From Flavobacterium humidisoli (lineage in GTDB: Bacteria > Bacteroidota > Bacteroidia > Flavobacteriales > Flavobacteriaceae), in the NCBI RefSeq assembly GCF_023272795.1, contig NZ_CP096829.1:3038001-3102000 (forward strand): a stretch of DNA of 64,000 nucleotides. The letters are read 5' to 3'. Numbering within the stretch: the stretch's first letter is position 1; every line of letters starts with the position of its first letter. The notes beneath the pieces were generated by a model. It was given only the letters and a program-made list of their open reading frames with translations. It did no database searches and was not told the origin of the DNA. Positions 44,689-54,452 of the stretch are shown piece after piece. A program made the translations under genes and the position numbers.

Positions 44689-45867
44689 ATGAGTTCAGAT
44701 TCTAGCAAAAGATATGCACAAAGAGGTGTTTCGGCATCAAAAGAAGACGTACATAACGCTATAAAAAATATTGACAAAGGTTTATTTCCGCAAGCATTCT
44801 GTAAAATTGTTTCTGACTATTTAACTCAGGACGATGAGCATTGCCTTATTATGCATGCTGACGGAGCGGGTACAAAGTCATCTTTGGCATACATGTACTG
44901 GAAAGAAACTGGAGATCTTTCTGTTTGGAAAGGAATCGCTCAAGATGCGTTAATCATGAATATTGACGATTTATTGTGTGTTGGCGCAACAGATAATATT
45001 TTGCTTTCTTCAACTATTGGAAGAAATAAAAACCTGATTCCAGCTGAGGTAATTTCTGCAATTATCAACGGAACAGAAGAATTAATCAACGAATTAAAAT
45101 CGTTCGGAGTTACTATTCATTCAACTGGTGGAGAAACTGCCGATGTTGGAGATGTAGTTCGTACTATTATTGTAGACTCTACAGTAACAGCTCGTATGAA
45201 ACGCAGTGATGTTGTAGATAACGCAAACATTAAAGCGGGAGATGTAATCGTTGGTTTGGCTTCTTTCGGACAAGCAACTTATGAGAAAAGCTATAATGGC
45301 GGAATGGGAAGTAACGGATTAACTTCTGCACGTCATGACGTTTTCGGGAAATATTTGGCTAAGAAATATCCAGAAAGCTACGATGCGGCAGTTCCAGAAG
45401 AATTAATCTATTCAGGACAAGTTAATTTAACAGATGAAGTTGAAAACAGCCCAATCAATGCTGGTCAGTTAGTGCTTTCTCCAACTAGAACATACGCACC
45501 AATTATCAAGAAAATTTTAGATAAATATACTCCAAATGATATTCATGGAATGGTACATTGCAGTGGAGGAGCGCAAACTAAAATTTTACATTTTGTCAAA
45601 GATTTACACGTTATAAAAGACAATTTGTTTCCGGTACCGCCATTGTTCAAATTAATTCAAGAACAATCAAAAACAGATTGGAAAGAAATGTATCAGGTTT
45701 TCAACTGCGGTCACAGAATGGAGCTTTATGTTCCAGAAAATATTGCACAGGATATTATCGAAATTTCGAAATCATTTAATGTTGATGCGCAAATTGTTGG
45801 TAGAGTAGAAGCATCTGATTCTAAAAAGCTTACTATCACAAGCGAATACGGAACATTCAATTATTAA
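44689..45867 (+). CDS. purM: phosphoribosylformylglycinamidine cyclo-ligase (AIR synthase)
   Basis: PurM closes the imidazole ring of aminoimidazole ribotide with ATP in purine synthesis. The 392-residue protein is of the longer Bacteroidota form. Family motifs include the KRYAQRGVSASKEDVHNAI start, HADGAGTKSSLAYMYW, MNIDDLLCVGA, and GETADVGDVVRT. It is a single gene separated from the following small gene by a palindrome. Confidence 0.93.
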   Translation: MSSDSSKRYAQRGVSASKEDVHNAIKNIDKGLFPQAFCKIVSDYLTQDDEHCLIMHADGAGTKSSLAYMYWKETGDLSVWKGIAQDALIMNIDDLLCVGATDNILLSSTIGRNKNLIPAEVISAIINGTEELINELKSFGVTIHSTGGETADVGDVVRTIIVDSTVTARMKRSDVVDNANIKAGDVIVGLASFGQATYEKSYNGGMGSNGLTSARHDVFGKYLAKKYPESYDAAVPEELIYSGQVNLTDEVENSPINAGQLVLSPTRTYAPIIKKILDKYTPNDIHGMVHCSGGAQTKILHFVKDLHVIKDNLFPVPPLFKLIQEQSKTDWKEMYQVFNCGHRMELYVPENIAQDIIEISKSFNVDAQIVGRVEASDSKKLTITSEYGTFNY

Positions 45868-45873
45868 TTTTTA

Positions 45874-45903
45874 TGTAGAGACGCACTGCAGTGCGTCTCT
45901 ACA
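45874..45903. repeat. perfect 30-bp palindrome
   Basis: TGTAGAGACGCACTG is followed at once by its exact reverse complement, with no spacer. It lies 7 bp after the purM stop and may double as a terminator. This word is a dispersed palindrome in related genomes as I know them. Confidence 0.85.
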
Positions 45904-45920
45904 ATTATAAAAACTTTACT

Positions 45921-46277
45921 ATGTACGAATTACTTTTTTGGAAATACCTAGACGAAATCTACCTGAACAATCAGGAAGTTTATGAAGCTCTTGTCGAAAA
46001 ACAAGAAGTTGAAGGTCTGGCTGAACTTCAAGTTGAGGTAATCGTAAACAGAATAAATTCAGTCTTTTCTGAATGGGAAAGAGTGGATGAAAACAGCTGG
46101 AAAAACTCAAAAGGGAAAGGTGCATTTCAAGTTGTTACGACACCCCAAAGCATAAAAATTGACTGCTACGGAACAGAAGGAAAAACCATGAATAAACTAG
46201 TAGATATCATGGAAGAATTCAAATGTCCGCTTTACGATCCGCAAGTTCCAGAACGTTATGATGAAATGAATGAGTAA
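45921..46277 (+). CDS. hypothetical protein (118 aa)
   Basis: Start moved to the ATG at 45921 (MYELLFWKYLDE); the longer frame would begin inside the palindrome at 45874-45903, which is unlikely to be coding. The product is a soluble acidic alpha/beta protein with NRINSVFSEWERVDENSW and VVTTPQSIKIDCYG. I know it only as a conserved protein of unknown function in Flavobacteriia, often near purM. Confidence 0.7.
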   Translation: MYELLFWKYLDEIYLNNQEVYEALVEKQEVEGLAELQVEVIVNRINSVFSEWERVDENSWKNSKGKGAFQVVTTPQSIKIDCYGTEGKTMNKLVDIMEEFKCPLYDPQVPERYDEMNE

Positions 46278-46342
46278 ATTTTTGTTTCAGGTTTGAAGTT
46301 TCAAGTTTTTGGAATTTAAAATTTAAAAAATAGGAATTTTAA

Positions 46343-46966
46343 TTACCCATTCTTCAAAAGTAAATCCTGTTCTTTTCTCATTTTTTCTGTCAATTGATTG
46401 ACGTATGTTTTTATTTTCTGCGGAAGCGTATTCCAGTTTTGATCTTTTTCAAAGCTTCTGCAATCATCTAAATCGCATTCAACCGCGCGAATAACATATT
46501 TTTTGTTTTTATAAACCGTAATAATTTTTACGCGTCTTATATAACCATCTTCATTGCGAGTTCCATAAACAATAATAGGTTCAATATAACCGTCACCATC
46601 AATATCTTTTGTACTGCAATATTTTGTCCAGAACCAAATGTTTGTTTCTTTCGGAATAGTATTCTCAAGCAAATCATTAATTCGCCATTTCTCGAGAAAC
46701 CCGCCGTGATCATTGACTACGCAAATGGCTTGTATTTTGGTATTTAAAGTGTCTTTTTTAGAAACTGTTTTTTGATTTTCGCCCAAAACCAATTCGTAAA
46801 CACCGCCTTTATCGCTAAATTCAAATGCTTTATAAATTGGGAAATCAGTTACAGCTGTAAGCTCTCTTTCTGAAATTTCTTGTTTGGTCAATTTATAGCT
46901 TTCTACTTTTTGAGAAAAAACAAATGTCGAATAAAAGGAAAGTAGAAAGGCAATATATTTTTTCAT
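46343..46966 (-). CDS. exported protein of unknown function (207 aa)
   Basis: A signal peptide (about 1-18, FVFSQ) is followed by a beta-rich domain with a calcium-type DIDGDGYIEPIIVYG stretch and two cysteines in ECDLDDC. The pattern, with WRINDLLENT and TKYCSTKDIDGDG, resembles a Bacteroidota family that databases label as linked to surface polysaccharide, but I cannot confirm the match from sequence alone. It is divergent from the mannosidase gene. Confidence 0.65.
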   Translation of the reverse strand: MKKYIAFLLSFYSTFVFSQKVESYKLTKQEISERELTAVTDFPIYKAFEFSDKGGVYELVLGENQKTVSKKDTLNTKIQAICVVNDHGGFLEKWRINDLLENTIPKETNIWFWTKYCSTKDIDGDGYIEPIIVYGTRNEDGYIRRVKIITVYKNKKYVIRAVECDLDDCRSFEKDQNWNTLPQKIKTYVNQLTEKMRKEQDLLLKNG

Positions 46967-47103
46967 GTTTACTATATATTTTTAGTACATCAAAGATATT
47001 TAAACCTTTTGAGTCCTGCTAAATTTATGTTTTTTAAAAATAGATTTTGTTGTACTTTTCAATATTAAAAAAACAAAGAGGATTTCTAAGAAAAACAATA
47101 AAA

Positions 47104-49440
47104 ATGATTAAAACAAATTGCAGTAATTTTCTTCTGGGAGTATTGGTTTTAGTACTTTCTACTAATAATATGGTAGGACAGAAGAAGGCAGGAGAAAAAC
47201 GAAATTTAATTCAATATGTTGATCCAATGATTGGGACAGCAAAAATGGGACATACTTATCCAGGGGCAACAGTTCCTTTTGGGAGCGTGCAATTAAGCCC
47301 AGAAACCGATACCATTGCTTACAGTTTAAATGGAAAATACAATGGAGAAGTTTATAAATACTGCGCGGGATATCAATATGAAGATAAAACGATTGTAGGT
47401 TTTAGCCACACACATTTCAGCGGAACGGGACATTCCGATTTAGGTGATTTCTTGATTATGCCAACAACTGGAAAACTGCAATTGAATCCTGGTGTAGCAT
47501 CAAAACCGTTGTCTGGTTATAGATCAGCATTTTCACATTCGACAGAAAAAGCAGAACCGGCATATTACAGCGTTTTTCTTGAAGACCATAAAATAAAAGC
47601 AGAATTGACAGCGACAACGCGCGTTGGAATGCATCAATATACTTTTCCAAAATCTAATGAAGCACATATCATTTTAGATTTGACTTCAGGAATTTACAAT
47701 TACGATAAAAAAAATGTTTGGACATTTGTTCGTGTAGAAAACGATACTTTAATAACTGGATATCGCCAAACAAACGGATGGGCAAGAACTAGAACAGTTT
47801 ATTTTGCAATGTCTTTCAATAAACCAATTAAAAGTTACGGACAAGCTGCTCAGGAAAAAAGCGTTTATAGAGGTTTTTGGGGGAGATTCGATCAAACGAA
47901 AAACTTTCCAGAAATGGCGGGTCAAAACCTAAAATTGTTTTTTGATTTTGATACGAATGAAGGCGAAAAAATCAAAATCAAAATGGCACTTTCTCCTGTA
48001 AGTTCTGCTGGTGCATTAGAAAATATGAAAAAAGAAGTTCCAGATTGGGATTTCGAAAAAGTAAAAAAACAAAGCCAGGACGTTTGGAATAATGAATTGA
48101 ATAAAGTCCAAGTTGAAACCATTCAAAAAGAAGATTTGGTTAATTTTTATACCGCAATGTATCATGCATTTTTGGGACCAACAGAATACATGGATTTAGA
48201 TAAAAATTATAAAGGTCTAGACATGAATGTACATAAAGCAGAGAACTTTACTAATTATACAAGTTATTCGTTTTGGGATACGTATCGTGCCTTGCATCCG
48301 TTATTTAATATTGTGCAGCCAAAAAGAAATGCCGATATGGTAAGTTCTATGTTAGCGCATTCAGATCAAAGTGTTCATAAAATGCTTCCAATTTGGTCGC
48401 ATTATGCCAATGAAAACTGGTGTATGATTGGATATCATTCGGTTTCGGTTGTGGCAGATGCCATTGTAAAAGGGAATATTAATTTTGATGCAGAAAAAGC
48501 GCTTCAAGCTTGTGTAAATACTGCAAAAGTGCCTTATTATGATGGTTTGGAATTTTACATGAATAAAGGATATGTTCCAGAAGATAAAAATGGTGCTTCG
48601 GTTTCTAAAACTTTAGAATATGCTTATGACGATTGGGCAATTGCACAGGCAGCTAAGAAATTAGGAAAAACAGATGTTTATAATGAATTCATTAATAGAT
48701 CTAAAAACTATAAAAATGTCTATGATGAGAAAACGGGTTTTATGCGTCCGAAATTGAATGACGGAACATTCAAAAAAGAGTTTGATCCGCTAGATACGCA
48801 TGGACAAGGTTTTATTGAAGGAAATTCTTGGAATTACAGTTTATACGTGCCACAAGACCCAGCCGATATGATTAAATTGATGGGAGGAAATGAGAAATTT
48901 AAAGTTCGTTTAGATTCTCTCTTCAATATGCATCTTCCAGACAAGTATTTTGAAAACACTGAAGATATTACAAGAGATGGAATAATTGGGAATTACGTTC
49001 ACGGAAATGAGCCTTCTCATCATGTAGTTTATTTGTACAATTGGACCGATTCTCCATGGAAAGCCCAAGATAAAATTAGGATGATCTTGAAAAAAATGTA
49101 CAGAAACGGGGCTGATGGTTTAGGTGGAAATGACGATTTCGGGCAAATGAGCGCTTGGTATATTTTTAGCAGTTTAGGGTTTTATCCTGTTGCACCCGGT
49201 TCTGATGAATATGCGCTAGGAAGTCCGTTGATGAAAAATGCTATTTTAAATTTAGAAAACGGAAAAACATTTGAAGTCGCAACAATTAACCAATCCGATA
49301 AAAATGTGTTTGTTTCAAAAGTGCTTTTAAACGGAAAAGAACTTTCTAGACCTTTCTTAAAACATGAAGATGTTATGAATGGCGGAAAAATTACTTTTTA
49401 TATGGCGACTAAACCGAATAAGAAGAATTATAAAAATTAA
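47104..49440 (+). CDS. glycoside hydrolase family 92 alpha-mannosidase
   Basis: Start set at the ATG at 47104 (MIKTNCSNF), which gives a normal signal peptide. The 778-residue protein has an N-terminal beta-sandwich (FVDPMIGTA-type start, NLIQYVDPMIGTAKMGHTYPGATVPFGSVQLSP) and a catalytic barrel with YSFWDTYRALHPLFNI, EGNSWNYSLYVPQD and GNDDFGQMSAWYIFSSLGFYPV. GH92 enzymes remove alpha-1,2/1,3-linked mannose using calcium, often from N-glycans or yeast mannan. It is a lone gene, not in a polysaccharide-utilisation cluster. Confidence 0.92.
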   Translation: MIKTNCSNFLLGVLVLVLSTNNMVGQKKAGEKRNLIQYVDPMIGTAKMGHTYPGATVPFGSVQLSPETDTIAYSLNGKYNGEVYKYCAGYQYEDKTIVGFSHTHFSGTGHSDLGDFLIMPTTGKLQLNPGVASKPLSGYRSAFSHSTEKAEPAYYSVFLEDHKIKAELTATTRVGMHQYTFPKSNEAHIILDLTSGIYNYDKKNVWTFVRVENDTLITGYRQTNGWARTRTVYFAMSFNKPIKSYGQAAQEKSVYRGFWGRFDQTKNFPEMAGQNLKLFFDFDTNEGEKIKIKMALSPVSSAGALENMKKEVPDWDFEKVKKQSQDVWNNELNKVQVETIQKEDLVNFYTAMYHAFLGPTEYMDLDKNYKGLDMNVHKAENFTNYTSYSFWDTYRALHPLFNIVQPKRNADMVSSMLAHSDQSVHKMLPIWSHYANENWCMIGYHSVSVVADAIVKGNINFDAEKALQACVNTAKVPYYDGLEFYMNKGYVPEDKNGASVSKTLEYAYDDWAIAQAAKKLGKTDVYNEFINRSKNYKNVYDEKTGFMRPKLNDGTFKKEFDPLDTHGQGFIEGNSWNYSLYVPQDPADMIKLMGGNEKFKVRLDSLFNMHLPDKYFENTEDITRDGIIGNYVHGNEPSHHVVYLYNWTDSPWKAQDKIRMILKKMYRNGADGLGGNDDFGQMSAWYIFSSLGFYPVAPGSDEYALGSPLMKNAILNLENGKTFEVATINQSDKNVFVSKVLLNGKELSRPFLKHEDVMNGGKITFYMATKPNKKNYKN

Positions 49441-49446
49441 CGTTAT

Positions 49447-49510
49447 GTCACCCTGAGCGAAGTCGAAGGGCTATTGTTCTGAAAAGGGCTTCGACTTCGC
49501 TTAGCCTGAC
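49447..49510. repeat. REP-like stem-loop of the 'CCCTGAGCGAAGTCGAAGGG' family
   Basis: The left arm at 49447-49471 pairs with 49486-49510 with a single mismatch, loop 14 bp, directly after the mannosidase gene. A shorter remnant of the same word lies near 10780-10800. Confidence 0.75.
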
Positions 49511-49595
49511 AAAGAATTCGCGAAAATTTATCCAATTCATGGCAAAACAATAAAAAACTTCACGAAATTTGCACTTCAAATAAAGAAAACGAGAT

Positions 49596-50039
49596 ATGAA
49601 AATAAATCTAAAATCAGGAATTGATAAACTGCTTTTCGGAATGAAGCAGAATGATGTAACAGCAGTTTTAGGAAAACCTGATAAAAACTATAAAGACGAA
49701 GACGATAACGTAATTTTTGTTTACAATGCCCATAAAATGAGATTAACTTTTTATGAGGAAGAAGATCTTAAATTGGGATATATTGTAGCATCAAGCAGTA
49801 GTCTAGAAGTTTTCGGATTCCAATTAATCGGAAGAAAAATTGCTGATGTAAAGAAAGATTTCGCAACAAAAGGAATCACAAAATACACTCAAGAAACTTT
49901 TGATACTTTCGAAAATTACTTCAACGAAGACAATTGATTTATCCTTCAAACAGAATTTGATGAAGTGGTTAAGTTTGAAATTGGAGCCATCATCAACGGC
50001 AAAGATGAGTTTGATTGGAAATTTCCTGTAAAGAAATAG
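49596..50039 (+). pseudogene. hypothetical protein interrupted by an in-frame TGA
   Basis: The frame from 49596 stops at TGA (49935-49937) after 113 residues (NYFNEDN). Directly in the same frame it continues for 33 further codons (FILQTEFDEVVKFEIGAI...) to TAG at 50037-50039, a plausible C-terminal extension of the same domain. A TGG-to-TGA change or read-through would explain this. The product is a soluble alpha/beta protein of unknown family. The 147-residue joined form would be a single compact domain. Confidence 0.55.
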
Positions 50040-50075
50040 CATATAGAAAACTTTGTCAAAGTTCCTAAAAGGCAT

Positions 50076-50109
50076 AAAAAAAACCGACAAGCGATTGTCG
50101 GTTTTTTTA
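50076..50109 (-). terminator. bidirectional terminator
   Basis: Perfect 14-bp stem AAAAAAACCGACAA with loop GCGA, between the interrupted gene and the M61 peptidase gene. Confidence 0.8.
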
Positions 50110-50125
50110 TGTCCTTAAAAAGAAT

Positions 50126-51982
50126 TTATCCTTTTAACCATGCATTTTTAAGTTTCTCTTTTGAAGCATCAGTTGCTTTAAAAGTTTCAGATTCTTCAAA
50201 TGGTAATTTTACAGTTCCTTTAATGGTTTCTTCTTTAGTTCCACGTTTTACTTTAAGTGTAATAGGATCATTTTCTTTCCAGTTTTCACTTTCTGTAATT
50301 AAATCGTAAATATTATCTAGATTGTATGATTTATTGTTTACAGCTAAAATTTTATCACCACCTTTTAAGTTTAAGTTTTTAAAGAATTCGATTGATTCTG
50401 ATTCAGGACGAACCGCGATTTCTTTTGTTGCTTTATCAATAGTAATGTAAGGAGTTTGTCCTTTAATGAACGGATTTCCAGATTTTTTCTCGCTTGCTTT
50501 TGTAACACCAACTTTTGCTAGATAAAAATCGTAAGGAATTGGAGTAGTTCCAGCAACATATTTATTTAAAAAGTCACCCACTTCAGGATAAGTTAAAGAA
50601 GTGATTTTTGCGAATAATTCATCGTCATTAAAAGGTTTTTCAACGCCATATTCATCAGATAATTTATGCATTAAATCAAGAATTCCTCTTTCGCCATTAC
50701 TTTTCTCTCTAATGATAATGTCAATACACATACCAATTAGAGCACCTTTTTGGTATACATTTAAATATTGATCTTTATAAGGCTGATCTAATACATTTTT
50801 ACTCATTACTGTAAACGACATCGTATCATCTAACTGTTTAGATTGTGCAATCTTGTCTGCAATACGAGTGTAGAATTCGGCTTCGTCAATTAAACCTTGG
50901 TTAATTTGGAATAGATTAGCAAAATATTCTGTTACACCTTCATACATCCATAAATGTTCAGACATCTTTGGTGCATTGTAATCAAAATACTGAATTTCTT
51001 TTGAGTGAATAGTTAATGGAGTTACAATATGAAAGAATTCGTGAGAAACCACATCTTTTAGTGTTTCTACCAATTTTTCTTTTGGCATTGATTCTGGTAA
51101 AACTACAGTTGTAGCAGTAGGGTGTTCTAAAGCTCCAAAACCATGAGCATCGTCTTTAGCCATGCTTGAAAGATAGACCAAAACAGTGTATTTTTTAGTA
51201 GAATTTACTTTTCCTAAAAAGTTTTTCTGCGCTGTCATCATCGTTTTCATCTCTGGAGTAATGCTCTCTGCAGTATATTTTCCAGTAGGAGAGTACACAG
51301 CAATTAAGATGTCCATTCCGTTTACATTAAAAGTAGTGTAATCCGGTTTAGAATACATAATTGGGTTTTCTACCAAAATAGCATAACGAGAAGTAGTAAA
51401 CACATCAGAAGTATTGCTTGCATCTTGATCTGTCATAGAAGTAGCTCCCCAAAGTGTTTCAGGATGCGTAATAGTAACTTTGTACGGAACGTCTAACTTA
51501 TCTTGAAAATACCCTACAAAACCATGAGTATTAACCATGAAATTTTTTCCTGCATCGATGTTTGTTCCTGCTGGAGAAAAAACATCGTCATTTCCAAATC
51601 CAGTTCCTTTTTCTGTATCGAAAGTATCATTTACCAGATAAGTAATTCTCTTTAATGTCTTTGCGTTTGAGATAGACCAAGAATTATCACCTAATCTTTT
51701 TACAGTAAGAGCGTTTCCTTTAGCATCAAAAGCTTTAAAATCTTCTGAATATTTTCCGTAATTATCTGTAGAATAAGTACCTGGAACGGTTTTCGGAATA
51801 CTATAAGTAATTTCATCAGTCTTAATGGCTGGTGGCGTAACGGTTACCAAGACCTTATCGTCTTTAACATCACTTAGATTGATATTAACTTCAACTATAT
51901 TGCTTTTTGCGGCACCAGTGCTACCTGTTTTACAGCTCCAAAAAGTTACCGCTAGAGCTAAGGTGTAAAGTATTTTTTTCAT
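50126..51982 (-). CDS. M61-family (glycyl aminopeptidase-like) metallopeptidase lipoprotein with PDZ domain
   Basis: Start set at 51982 (MKKILYTLALAVTFWSC, lipobox Cys17), which fits an exported lipoprotein better than the longer frame. The 618-residue protein has an M61 N-terminal domain, the zinc site VSHEFFHIVTPL (His313, Glu314, His317) with a downstream Glu in WMYEGVTEYF, and a C-terminal PDZ domain (about 505-600, LNLKGGDKILAVNN). M61 peptidases prefer Gly or Ala ends. It faces the periplasm or cell surface. Confidence 0.9.
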   Translation of the reverse strand: MKKILYTLALAVTFWSCKTGSTGAAKSNIVEVNINLSDVKDDKVLVTVTPPAIKTDEITYSIPKTVPGTYSTDNYGKYSEDFKAFDAKGNALTVKRLGDNSWSISNAKTLKRITYLVNDTFDTEKGTGFGNDDVFSPAGTNIDAGKNFMVNTHGFVGYFQDKLDVPYKVTITHPETLWGATSMTDQDASNTSDVFTTSRYAILVENPIMYSKPDYTTFNVNGMDILIAVYSPTGKYTAESITPEMKTMMTAQKNFLGKVNSTKKYTVLVYLSSMAKDDAHGFGALEHPTATTVVLPESMPKEKLVETLKDVVSHEFFHIVTPLTIHSKEIQYFDYNAPKMSEHLWMYEGVTEYFANLFQINQGLIDEAEFYTRIADKIAQSKQLDDTMSFTVMSKNVLDQPYKDQYLNVYQKGALIGMCIDIIIREKSNGERGILDLMHKLSDEYGVEKPFNDDELFAKITSLTYPEVGDFLNKYVAGTTPIPYDFYLAKVGVTKASEKKSGNPFIKGQTPYITIDKATKEIAVRPESESIEFFKNLNLKGGDKILAVNNKSYNLDNIYDLITESENWKENDPITLKVKRGTKEETIKGTVKLPFEESETFKATDASKEKLKNAWLKG

Positions 51983-52064
51983 TTTTATATGTTTAGTTAT
52001 ATTGTTTGACACAAAAAGTACCGAAAAGTTACTAAAAAATCACATTATATTTAAAGATAAAAAA

Positions 52065-52090
52065 AAACTCCTGAAAAACAGGAGCTTTAT
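52065..52090 (-). terminator. terminator of the TIGR03643-family gene
   Basis: Stem AAACTCCTG with CAGGAG-TTT, A- and T-rich flanks, after the gene at 52092-52370. Confidence 0.6.
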
Positions 52091-52091
52091 T

Positions 52092-52370
52092 TTAGTCTAA
52101 TTTATTCTTGATATAATATTTTCCGTCCAAATCTTCATCAAAATCATCTATTTTAACGGGTTTTGGTTTTGGTTTATTTGCAATTGCCTTCTTTTTCCAC
52201 ATCTCAAATTTTTCAAGAGGCATTTTCTTTTTCATGATGTCCAGGACTTCTTTTTCTGCCAATCCAAATTCTTTCTTTATAATTTCAAATGGATTTCTTT
52301 CTTCTAAAGCTAACGAAACAAGTCTTTCGGTTTGTTCCGGAGTTAATTCTTTGCGGCTACTCTTTTTCAT
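52092..52370 (-). CDS. TIGR03643/DUF2805-family small protein
   Basis: The 92-residue basic helical protein has the family pattern LTPEQTERLVSLALEERNPFEIIKKEFGLAEKEV and MKKKMPLEKFEMWKKK. Members are conserved across many bacteria with unknown function; the helix-turn-helix-like start suggests nucleic-acid binding. A Lys/Pro tail (KPKPKPVK) ends it. It is separated by a terminator from the M61 gene that follows. Confidence 0.75.
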   Translation of the reverse strand: MKKSSRKELTPEQTERLVSLALEERNPFEIIKKEFGLAEKEVLDIMKKKMPLEKFEMWKKKAIANKPKPKPVKIDDFDEDLDGKYYIKNKLD

Positions 52371-52491
52371 CTCGTGAAAATTAATTCAAAATAGGGTGTT
52401 AATTATTAATAGATTGATTTTCAATTTCTGTATCAATATTAAAAAAAAAAATAATAAGTTGGTTCAGTAAAGTTCAATTTTTTTAATGATT

Positions 52492-53319
52492 TTAACTGTT
52501 TTTGAAGGATCTTGATTTTTGAAATGGAATTTTTAGCAGATTCTTCAATTCATTGTTTTCTTCAGACTTCATATGAGTATCTACTCCATATACAAGTTGA
52601 TCTTTGGGTAAGTAGTTAAAGGTCTTAAAAAGCCTGTCCCAAATAGAAAAAATATTCCCATAATTGCTATCTGTATAAGGCAGCACATAATGATGATGCA
52701 CTTTATGCATATTCGGAGAAACAATAAAATAACTTAAGAATAAATCCAATTTTTCTGGAAGCGAAATATTGGCGTGGTTAAATTGTGAAGCAACAACCGA
52801 TAATGATTGATAAAGAAAAACCATCCACATTGGTGTCCCGATAATTAAAACGCCTAAAGTGGTAAAAATAAAACGTACTACACTTTCTCCAGGATGATGT
52901 CTATTGGCAGTTGTGGTATCGATCCAAGTGTCGGTATGGTGCACCAAATGAAACTGCCAAAGAATTTTTACTTTGTGTTCTACCAAATGGGCTAGATAAG
53001 CGCCAATTAAATCCAAAAGCAGTAAACCAATTATAGTATATAGCCAGATTGGCATTTTTGGAAGCCATTGCAGAATTCCAAAATTATTTTCGATTGTCCA
53101 AGCAGCAGTTCGTATTAAAATAAACGCAAGAATAAAATTGACAACAATTGTAGTGAAGGTAAAAAAGAAATTTATACCTGCGTGAGGCCATTTTTTATAT
53201 TGCATTTTAAACAAAGGAAAACTGTTCTCAATAAGCCAGAAAATAGTAATACCACCAACCAAAATCAAACTTCTATGCGAAGAGGGAATTGTAGAAAAAT
53301 AATTAATAATGTCATTCAT
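52492..53319 (-). CDS. sterol desaturase / fatty acid hydroxylase-family membrane protein
   Basis: The 275-residue protein has four or so membrane segments and the di-iron histidine clusters of the family: HLVEH, HLVHHTD, RHHPGES and HKVHHHYV. Enzymes of this family insert oxygen into or desaturate lipids. Bacteroidota rarely make sterols, so a lipid such as a fatty acid or carotenoid is a more likely substrate; this cannot be told here. Confidence 0.85.
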   Translation of the reverse strand: MNDIINYFSTIPSSHRSLILVGGITIFWLIENSFPLFKMQYKKWPHAGINFFFTFTTIVVNFILAFILIRTAAWTIENNFGILQWLPKMPIWLYTIIGLLLLDLIGAYLAHLVEHKVKILWQFHLVHHTDTWIDTTTANRHHPGESVVRFIFTTLGVLIIGTPMWMVFLYQSLSVVASQFNHANISLPEKLDLFLSYFIVSPNMHKVHHHYVLPYTDSNYGNIFSIWDRLFKTFNYLPKDQLVYGVDTHMKSEENNELKNLLKIPFQKSRSFKNS

Positions 53320-53373
53320 GATACATAAATATTTGAATTAATTAAAGATTTCTTTTGGTTTTACTCCAATAAA

Positions 53374-53413
53374 AAAGAGAAAACCAAATATAAATATATC
53401 TGATTTTCTCTTT
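53374..53413 (-). terminator. weak terminator after the GlsB/YeaQ gene
   Basis: Stem AAAGAGAAAA with complement and a long AT-rich loop; low stability. Confidence 0.4.
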
Positions 53414-53433
53414 AGAAATTATTATTTAGGGTA

Positions 53434-53673
53434 TTATTTTTTGATGAGGCTGATTATAAATAGTAAAACCCACGCACCTCCTACAGCAATCAGAATCTGC
53501 CACAGAAGACCGCCACCTCCAATGCCAAGTTTTCCAGCAATCCATCCTCCAATAAATCCGCCTATGATTCCGACAATAATATTACCAATTAAACCGAATC
53601 CGGCACCTTTCCAGATTTGACCCGCTAGCCATCCAGAAATGGCACCTATAAGTAAGAAATATAAAAATTCCAT
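53434..53673 (-). CDS. GlsB/YeaQ/YmgE-family membrane protein
   Basis: The 79-residue protein has two or three hydrophobic segments with the family glycine pattern FLLIGAISGWLAGQIWKGAG and IIGGFIGGWIAGKLGI. It belongs to the transglycosylase-associated/stress membrane protein family, whose role is undefined but is associated with stress. It lies 45 bp after aqpZ on the same strand. Confidence 0.85.
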   Translation of the reverse strand: MEFLYFLLIGAISGWLAGQIWKGAGFGLIGNIIVGIIGGFIGGWIAGKLGIGGGGLLWQILIAVGGAWVLLFIISLIKK

Positions 53674-53718
53674 GTATTTTATTTTTTTTTAAATTAGAAA
53701 TTGATTTTTTTTCAGTTA

Positions 53719-54426
53719 TTAAGCTTCCGTATGATTTTGAAGCAGTGTTTTATAAAGGAAGCCTGCTGCTAATGCACCAAGAATAGGGGCAACCCAAAAC
53801 AGCCAAACCTGAGATAATGGCTCTCCGCCAATAAAAATCGCTTGTGATAAAGATCTCGCTGGGTTTACAGAAGTATTAGTAATAGGAATACTGATTAAGT
53901 GTATTAAAGTTAACGCCAAACCGATTGCGATTCCTGCAAATCTGCCATTTGCAAATTTATCAGTTGCTCCTAAAATCACTAATAAAAAGAATAATGTAAG
54001 TACAAACTCTGCAATAAAAGCAGACTGTAAGGAATAGCCATCAGGAGAAAAAGCTCCAAAACCGTTAGATGCAAAGGCTCCAGCTTTTGTACTGTCAATT
54101 GCAAAACCAGCTTTTCCAGAAGCTATTGTATATAAAGTTCCTGCTGCCGCAATAGCTCCAACACATTGTGCAATGATGTACGGAATAAGATCTTTGGCCG
54201 AAAATCTTCCGCCAGCCCATAAACCAAAAGAAACAGCGGGATTAAAGTGACCGCCAGAAATGTGGCCAACAGCATATGCCATTGTAAGTACCGTTAAACC
54301 AAAAGCAAGCGCAACACCAGCAAATCCAATTCCTAAATTTGGAATTCCCGCTGCAAAGATTGCGCTTCCGCATCCACCAAAAACAAGCCAATAAGTTCCG
54401 AAAAACTCTGCAAATAATTTTTTCAT
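53719..54426 (-). CDS. aqpZ: aquaporin Z
   Basis: The 235-residue channel has six membrane segments and both NPA boxes, HFNPAVSF (Asn62) and SVNPARSL (Asn188), with Arg191. The narrow selectivity ring (His176, Arg191) is that of water-specific AqpZ rather than glycerol facilitators. It lets water cross the inner membrane. It lies in a run of small membrane-protein genes (YeaQ, aqpZ, DoxX), which may respond together to osmotic change. Confidence 0.93.
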   Translation of the reverse strand: MKKLFAEFFGTYWLVFGGCGSAIFAAGIPNLGIGFAGVALAFGLTVLTMAYAVGHISGGHFNPAVSFGLWAGGRFSAKDLIPYIIAQCVGAIAAAGTLYTIASGKAGFAIDSTKAGAFASNGFGAFSPDGYSLQSAFIAEFVLTLFFLLVILGATDKFANGRFAGIAIGLALTLIHLISIPITNTSVNPARSLSQAIFIGGEPLSQVWLFWVAPILGALAAGFLYKTLLQNHTEA

Positions 54427-54452
54427 AATAAAATAATTTTAAATGGTTAATG

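Noticed and set aside
49824..50090. Minus-strand frame over the interrupted gene
   Set aside because: It overlaps the plus-strand coding sequence and a terminator and shows no protein-like pattern.
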